Below are positions 62,301-64,000 of a stretch of 64,000 bases of DNA, in pieces. The translations under genes and the position numbers were made by a program. Under the pieces are notes generated by a model that searched no databases, was not told the DNA's origin, and saw only the letters and a list, made by a program, of their open reading frames with translations. How positions within the stretch are numbered: position 1 is the first letter of the stretch; each line of letters starts with the position of its first letter. Source of the stretch: Homalodisca vitripennis (taxonomy: Eukaryota; Arthropoda; Insecta; Hemiptera; Cicadellidae); NCBI RefSeq assembly GCF_021130785.1, contig NC_060213.1:130152001-130216000 (forward strand), given 5' to 3'.

Positions 62301-63136
62301 CGATGTGTACAAGAGATTAGAATAACGGTAAATAATTGTGAATACTGTTTTGTCATGTAGATGAACCAAAAGGTGAAGCAGAATGCAATCAACGTGATTT
62401 TTTGCTGTGACCAAGGAACAGATCGATGTGTACAAGAGATTAGAATAACGGTAAATAATTGTGAATACTGTTTTGTCATGTAGATCAACCAAAAGGTGAA
62501 GCAGAATGCAATCAACGTGATTTTTGCTGTGACCAAGGAACAGATCGATGTGTACAAGAGATCAGAATAACGGTAAATAATTGTGAATACTGTTTTGTCA
62601 TGTAGATCAACCAAAAGGTGAAGCAGAATGCAATCAACGTAATTTTTGCTGTGACCAAGGAACTGATCGATGTGTACAAGAGATTAGAATAACGGTAAAT
62701 AATTGTGAATACTGTTTTGTCATGTAGATCAACCAAAAGGTGAAGCAGAATGCAATCAACGTGATTTTTGCTGTGACCAAGGAACAGATCGATGTGTACA
62801 AGAGATCAGAATAACGGTAAATAATTGTGAATACTGTTTTGTCATGTAGATCAACCAAAAGGTGAAGCAGAATGCAATCAACGTGATTTTTGCTGTGACC
62901 AAGGAACAGATCGATGTGTACAAGAGATCAGAATAACGGTAAATAATTGTGAATACTGTTTTGTCATGTAGATCAACCAAAAGGTGAAGCAGAATGCAAT
63001 CAACGTGATTTTTGCTGTGACCAAGGAACAGATCGATGTGTACAAGAGATTAGGAGAGCACATAGAGGGCAGCACCTCCGGCACACTCACTGGGGACTCG
63101 AGTAACGTCGTCGACCTGGTGCAGGAGCAGTACAAT
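41200..63136 (+). CDS. Integrin beta subunit, beta-PS/myospheroid-like (5' half)
   Basis: Spliced coding sequence: 41200-41358, 42444-42732, 43598-43826, then either 46083-46169 or 49808-49892, then 52533-52703, 59161-59259 and 62972-63136. With the second alternative exon all phases agree and the frame is open for 399 codons. Integrin beta chains pair with an alpha chain at the plasma membrane and bind matrix ligands. Seen here, in order: signal peptide, cysteine-rich PSI domain, hybrid-domain start, and the ligand-binding beta-I (A) domain with its MIDAS. EGF repeats, the transmembrane helix and the cytoplasmic tail must lie to the right of the window. The alternative exon pair in the ligand-binding domain matches Drosophila beta-PS 4A/4B organisation. 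Introns hold mariner, piggyBac-like and LINE debris and a 122-bp array. Confidence 0.9.
42444..42732 (+). CDS. Integrin beta exon: PSI end, hybrid domain, poly-serine insert
   Basis: Follows aacttgcag and ends ATCA/gtgagt (phase 1). It reads [20 protein letters not shown], completing the PSI domain, then a variable stretch and [14 protein letters not shown], the conserved entry to the hybrid domain. Between them lies a run of 20 serines (42618-42677, about residues 112-131) encoded by mixed TCN codons, followed by HHE. Such a run is not part of the usual integrin fold at this place. Mixed codons suggest it is not just recent triplet slippage. NST before it is a possible N-glycosylation site. 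Confidence 0.85.
43598..43826 (+). CDS. Integrin beta exon: MIDAS of the beta-I domain
   Basis: Joins in phase 1 ([20 protein letters not shown]) and ends CCCAACAA/gtaagg, leaving two bases. It encodes [17 protein letters not shown]: the MIDAS metal site D-x-S-x-S (about D174, S176, S178) and the adjacent DD of the ADMIDAS, then the helix and [13 protein letters not shown] strand. All key ligand-binding metal residues in this exon are intact. Donor and acceptor are canonical. Confidence 0.9.
43840..46070. other. Intron, with degenerate short repeats
   Basis: Positions about 44880-45055 contain two to three imperfect units of roughly 60 bp (AATACTCA, CACCCTTTT, ACACAAGGGATGG). TTAACCCGTTCAAAGGCAG at 44100 and, reversed, TTAACCTTTTCAGTGCCAG near 45632 could be ends of an old piggyBac-like element of about 1.5 kb, but the match is weak. 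No exon seen. Confidence 0.35.
46083..46169 (+). pseudogene. Integrin beta alternative exon A (4A/4B-type), 2-nt frameshift
   Basis: Acceptor tattatttatag, donor TTCAAC/gtaagt. It reads [20 protein letters not shown], the specificity-determining loop of the beta-I domain, and parallels the exon at 49808 ([19 protein letters not shown]). The exon is 87 nt where its partner is 85. After LTTDT the frame becomes PPSST and does not join the next exon at 52533. An extra AC in the ACACACC run at 46151-46156 explains it: without it the exon would be 85 nt and keep the frame. This could be an allele, an assembly error or a dead exon. Confidence 0.8.
46857..47735. mobile_element. piggyBac-like MITE between the alternative exons
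   Basis: TTAA at both outer ends (46857-46860, 47732-47735). Termini: TTAACACTTTTAGTGCC at the left and, reversed, TTAATCATTTTAGTGCC at the right. The 879-bp interior is AT-rich without a transposase frame. It belongs to the same broad TTAA class as the elements at 2246 and 57570, but with a different terminal sequence. Confidence 0.6.
47850..48560 (+). mobile_element. LINE 3' fragment between the alternative exons
   Basis: The frame 47979-48242 encodes the C-terminal end of a non-LTR polymerase: [51 protein letters not shown]. It is interrupted by the insertion at 48243-48367 and resumes to a 3' end CAATAAAGAGATTATGAATT (48529-48556) with a short ATTATGA repeat. 5'-truncated and non-functional. 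Confidence 0.75.
48243..48367 (-). mobile_element. Nested retroposed LINE 3' end, with target duplication
   Basis: ATGACGAGC flanks the insert at 48234-48242 and 48368-48376, a 9-bp target duplication. On the minus strand the insert carries the R1/LOA-type 3' sequence also found at about 20690-20765 (AGGGAGGCGCAAAGGTCC, hairpin GTCC-taaa-GGAC) and ends in a poly(A) run, seen as poly(T) at 48245-48264. It is a 125-bp 3' end only, inserted into an older LINE fragment. Confidence 0.75.
48570..49225. other. Intron; GC-richer block at 49020-49190
   Basis: The block before the palindromic element is notably less AT-rich than the rest of the intron, with TGGCTGGCGGCTGGGC and GCTGCGGTCAGG. No open frame with splice sites fits. 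It lies between the two alternative exons, so it may hold splicing or enhancer sequence; this is a guess. Confidence 0.25.
49232..49477. mobile_element. Palindromic MITE (Tc1/mariner-type ends)
   Basis: The ends TATGGCGCTTCTAGAACACT and (reversed) TATGGCGCTTCTAGGACACT continue as inverted repeats through TTTCAGAGACAACAG and TAAATCAAT for most of the 246 bp. TA at each outer edge fits a Tc1/mariner target. No coding sequence. It sits 330 bp upstream of alternative exon B. Confidence 0.75.
49808..49892 (+). CDS. Integrin beta alternative exon B (4A/4B-type)
   Basis: Strong pyrimidine tract and acceptor (tctctgttctag) and perfect donor (TTCTCT/gtaagt). It joins in phase 2 after the 43598 exon and ends in phase 0, length 85 nt. 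It reads [20 protein letters not shown], then LSTNTGRFS, the specificity-determining loop with the CPRC disulphide pair. It is similar in order to exon A at 46083, so only one can be used per transcript. In Drosophila beta-PS such a pair (4A/4B) alters ligand response. Confidence 0.85.
49900..52525. other. Intron, no feature seen
   Basis: AT-rich intron of about 2.6 kb. I see no exon, repeat family or element terminus in it. Confidence 0.4.
52533..52703 (+). CDS. Integrin beta exon: central beta-I domain
   Basis: Reads [20 protein letters not shown], then [14 protein letters not shown] and [19 protein letters not shown]; 57 codons, phase 0 at both ends. [10 protein letters not shown] is the conserved segment containing metal-site residues of the integrin beta-I domain. 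The acceptor is catatgtcatag with a poor pyrimidine tract, and the donor GGAAAG/gtcggt departs from consensus at +3 and beyond, so splice strength may be low. No disabling change seen. Confidence 0.9.
53289..53590. repeat. 33-bp minisatellite in integrin intron
   Basis: Units of 33 bp around AGTGTTAGCTCCATGACAGA with TTTTAGACTACGA-type spacers repeat about eight to nine times with several substitutions each. On the minus strand the repeat is open and gives an 11-residue repeat ([15 protein letters not shown]), which I regard as a by-product of the period being a multiple of three. Confidence 0.75.
53600..54235. other. Intron, no feature seen
   Basis: AT-rich intron sequence leading to a (TA)n tract just before the mariner element. 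Confidence 0.4.
54243..55199 (+). mobile_element. mariner element, internally deleted
   Basis: Perfect 28-bp inverted termini at 54244-54271 and 55171-55198 (ACGAGGGTAATTCGGAAAGT and on), flanked by TA within TA-repeat tracts, the mariner target. Transposase sequence lies inside on the + strand but about half the gene is missing, leaving a 957-bp element. The intact, identical termini suggest it could still be moved by a transposase supplied elsewhere. Confidence 0.85.
54425..55090 (+). pseudogene. mariner transposase, frameshifted and deleted
   Basis: Fragments in three frames: [16 protein letters not shown] and [12 protein letters not shown], a shift near 54530, then [20 protein letters not shown] and [20 protein letters not shown] (DNA-binding helix-turn-helix region). 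A shift near 54810 follows, then [15 protein letters not shown], which holds the first catalytic aspartate. After HHSTSPVK the middle of the catalytic domain with the remaining two aspartates is deleted. The C-terminal [18 protein letters not shown] at 55030-55092 remains. No active enzyme can be made. Confidence 0.8.
55200..57110. other. Intron, no feature seen
   Basis: A (TA)n tract follows the mariner element to about 55220. The rest is AT-rich. Open frames at 55865-56190 have no motif. Confidence 0.4.
57570..58426. mobile_element. piggyBac-like MITE with hairpin termini
   Basis: TTAA at both ends and termini TTAACCCTCCAGGTGCTG (left) and, reversed, TTAACCCTCCAAGTGCTG (right); CCCT next to TTAA is the piggyBac hallmark. 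Just inside the left end are two near-palindromes, ACATCGCG-tag-CGCGATGT (57588-57606) and a related CCTCGCG-gag-CGCGATG at about 57632-57648. TTAACCCTCGAGCTGG at 57116 is a similar solitary terminus upstream. No transposase is present in the 857 bp. Confidence 0.7.
58430..59155. other. Intron end, small duplicated motif
   Basis: CGACTGAT-x2-TCAGGCGACTGCCA occurs twice, about 58940 and 58982, 42 bp apart. The stretch before the exon at 59161 is partly open but has no splice signals for a further exon. Confidence 0.35.
59161..59259 (+). CDS. Integrin beta exon: beta-I domain, DYPSISQ segment
   Basis: Acceptor tattgttctag, donor CACAG/gtactt; 33 codons, phase 0 both ends. It reads [20 protein letters not shown], then [13 protein letters not shown]. 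Joined to the previous exon it gives [15 protein letters not shown], the expected conserved integrin beta-I stretch. The next coding residues ([11 protein letters not shown]) are provided by the exon at 62972, or by any of the decoy copies before it. No defects. Confidence 0.9.
59265..60200. other. Intron before the tandem array
   Basis: AT-rich intron sequence. I see no exon or element terminus. Confidence 0.4.
60201..63052 (+). repeat. 122-bp tandem array duplicating an integrin 3' splice site and half exon
   Basis: Acceptor plus exon starts (ATGTAG/ATCAACC) occur at 60287 and then every 122 bp to 62361, then 62484 (one unit has an extra T), 62606, 62728, 62850 and finally 62972, the true exon: 23 in all, 22 of them decoys. 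A unit is 82 nt of exon 7 (ending AAGAGATTAG), 7 nt AATAACG, and 33 nt of intron end from GTAAATAATTG to TGTTTTGTCATGTAG. Units differ by only a few bases: ATTAG/ATCAG, GTGATT/GTAATT, ATCAAC/ATGAAC. In each decoy the copied frame reaches GAA TAA, a stop, right after the duplicated part. At 60201-60230 a partial, internally deleted unit starts the array. The open minus-strand frames over the array are by-products of the repeat. Confidence 0.95.
62972..63136 (+). CDS. Integrin beta exon: end of beta-I domain (last in window)
   Basis: Phase 0, 55 codons, donor TACAAT/gtaagc. It starts [17 protein letters not shown] and runs to [12 protein letters not shown] and [14 protein letters not shown], the last strand and helix of the beta-I domain. 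Its first 82 nt and its acceptor are identical in pattern to the upstream array units. It alone continues with GAGAGCAC instead of AATAACGG, so it is the only copy that makes full-length protein. The gene continues to the right of the window. Confidence 0.9.
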
Positions 63137-63263
63137 GTAAGCTATTCCTACATCTAGTTTGAAAACCTTTAACTTATTTAAATAAACATTTCATCGTTCA
63201 GTATGTACTTTGACTTATTGTGCTAAACTTTAAGAGGATGGAAAATTCTTTTTCTTTTTAAGA

Positions 63264-63506
63264 GTGATAAGGTACCCTCGCTTTCTCATGCTAATGAACT
63301 TCTGTTTGGATCATGATTACAATACAAGACAGAGAGACAGACTTCTTACATACCCAATCCATAGAACTAAATTATTTGAAATGTCCCCTTATTACAAAGG
63401 ACTAAAATTTTACAATAAAATGATATCTCTATCATTTTTGCCTCCAGAAAAGTTCTCTATAAAATTAAAAAATATCTTAATCTATTTTGTATGTACTGAA
63501 CAATGA
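63264..63506 (+). mobile_element. LINE fragment (reverse transcriptase C-terminus) in integrin intron
   Basis: The open frame contains HDYNTRQRDRLLTYPIHRTK and YYKGLKFYNKM, the C-terminal region of non-LTR polymerases also seen at 28404-28673 and 47979-48242. It is 5'-truncated and ends at a stop at 63504-63506. No clear 3' tail follows. It has no catalytic motifs. Confidence 0.65.
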
Positions 63507-63509
63507 AAT

Positions 63510-64000
63510 GTGTATTAAAATAATAATTTAAAAGTTTTACAGTAATATTCTTTCTCTAGAAGTGCTAATGCTTCTTACAAGTATTAGATGGACTTTCAGA
63601 GAGAGTAAAGACATTACAAGAAACAAATTAGAGGGGCATACGACTTAAAGATTTTGGCTTCTTCTTAAGCTATTAGCTTCCAACAGGTGAAATGCATTTT
63701 GCGCGCATTGTAATAACTTAAACGACTTTTAATGTGAGTACATCTTTCAGACACAGAGAATGCATACCTAGGAAGACCGGAAGGATCAAAAATTAAGATG
63801 AACTATTCAGTTATTTACTCATTTTAAATGTACTGGGCGGAATGAAATGTTACCCTACTCTTGTTTAAAGGGAGCATGAAGTAATCATAAACTCAACAGA
63901 TAGCAATCTCCAAAGCTTCACTGGCTGTTACATTTTTTTCTATCTCATGAGCATGGGAATTTGTAGAGGTAGTTTTCGTTTCAAAACCTGGTAAATAACT
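63510..64000. other. Intron, no feature seen
   Basis: Sequence after the LINE fragment to the window edge. No further integrin exon is visible. Confidence 0.4.

Noticed and set aside
60229..63052. CRISPR-like array (regular repeats)
   Set aside because: The unit is a direct 122-bp repeat without unique spacers, in a eukaryotic intron, and its content is integrin splice-site and exon sequence.
60217..63135. A ladder of overlapping 74-115 residue open frames on the minus strand across the array
   Set aside because: They repeat with the 122-bp unit, have hydrophobic low-information sequence, and run antisense to the copied integrin exon. They are a by-product of the repeat.

Overview
The window is nuclear DNA from an animal, most likely an insect and perhaps a hemipteran. 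It is AT-rich and intron-dominated, packed with degenerate non-LTR retrotransposons and with mariner, piggyBac-like and hAT-like DNA elements. It carries one long gene whose exon pattern matches the insect beta-PS integrin (Drosophila myospheroid). Few real genes are present, and nearly all long open frames belong to mobile elements. All calls come from reading the sequence; no database search was possible.

Region 1 (about 1-8.7 kb): the 3' end of a + strand gene in four exons (2889-3000, 3652-3798, 4566-4709, 8615-8682). It ends in a cysteine-rich domain that looks like the C-terminal zinc-binding domain of a TFIIIC 90-kDa subunit (GTF3C4-like). One intron (3799-4565) appears to be a U12-type AT-AC intron, because only AT-AC boundaries keep the frame. 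A piggyBac-like MITE, a LINE tail and a LINE copy lie among the exons.

Region 2 (about 8.7-36 kb): mostly relics. There are several non-LTR retrotransposon fragments on both strands, a 91-bp minisatellite, a 184-bp tandem duplication, a hAT-like inverted-repeat element, and a hammerhead-ribozyme-like motif of the kind carried by Penelope-like elements. Three short coding-like stretches (9870-9934, 16406-16552, 26284-26399) could be exons of an unrecognised gene. A 474-codon reverse transcriptase frame lies on the - strand at 32101-33525.

Region 3 (about 36-64 kb): the 5' half of the integrin beta gene on the + strand. Coding exons are 41200-41358 (signal peptide and PSI), 42444-42732 (with a 20-serine insertion), 43598-43826 (MIDAS), two alternative 85/87-nt exons (46083-46169 and 49808-49892), 52533-52703, 59161-59259 and 62972-63136. 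The gene continues beyond the window. Read with the second alternative exon, the frame is open for 399 codons. The first alternative exon carries a 2-nt insertion that breaks its frame.

The standout feature lies directly upstream of the last exon. The 3' splice site plus the first 82 nt of that exon have been amplified into a nearly homogeneous 122-bp tandem array of 23 acceptor-exon units, 22 of them decoys. Each decoy has an in-frame stop soon after the copied exon part, so splicing must skip 22 near-identical acceptors to make full-length integrin, or else the decoys act as poison exons.
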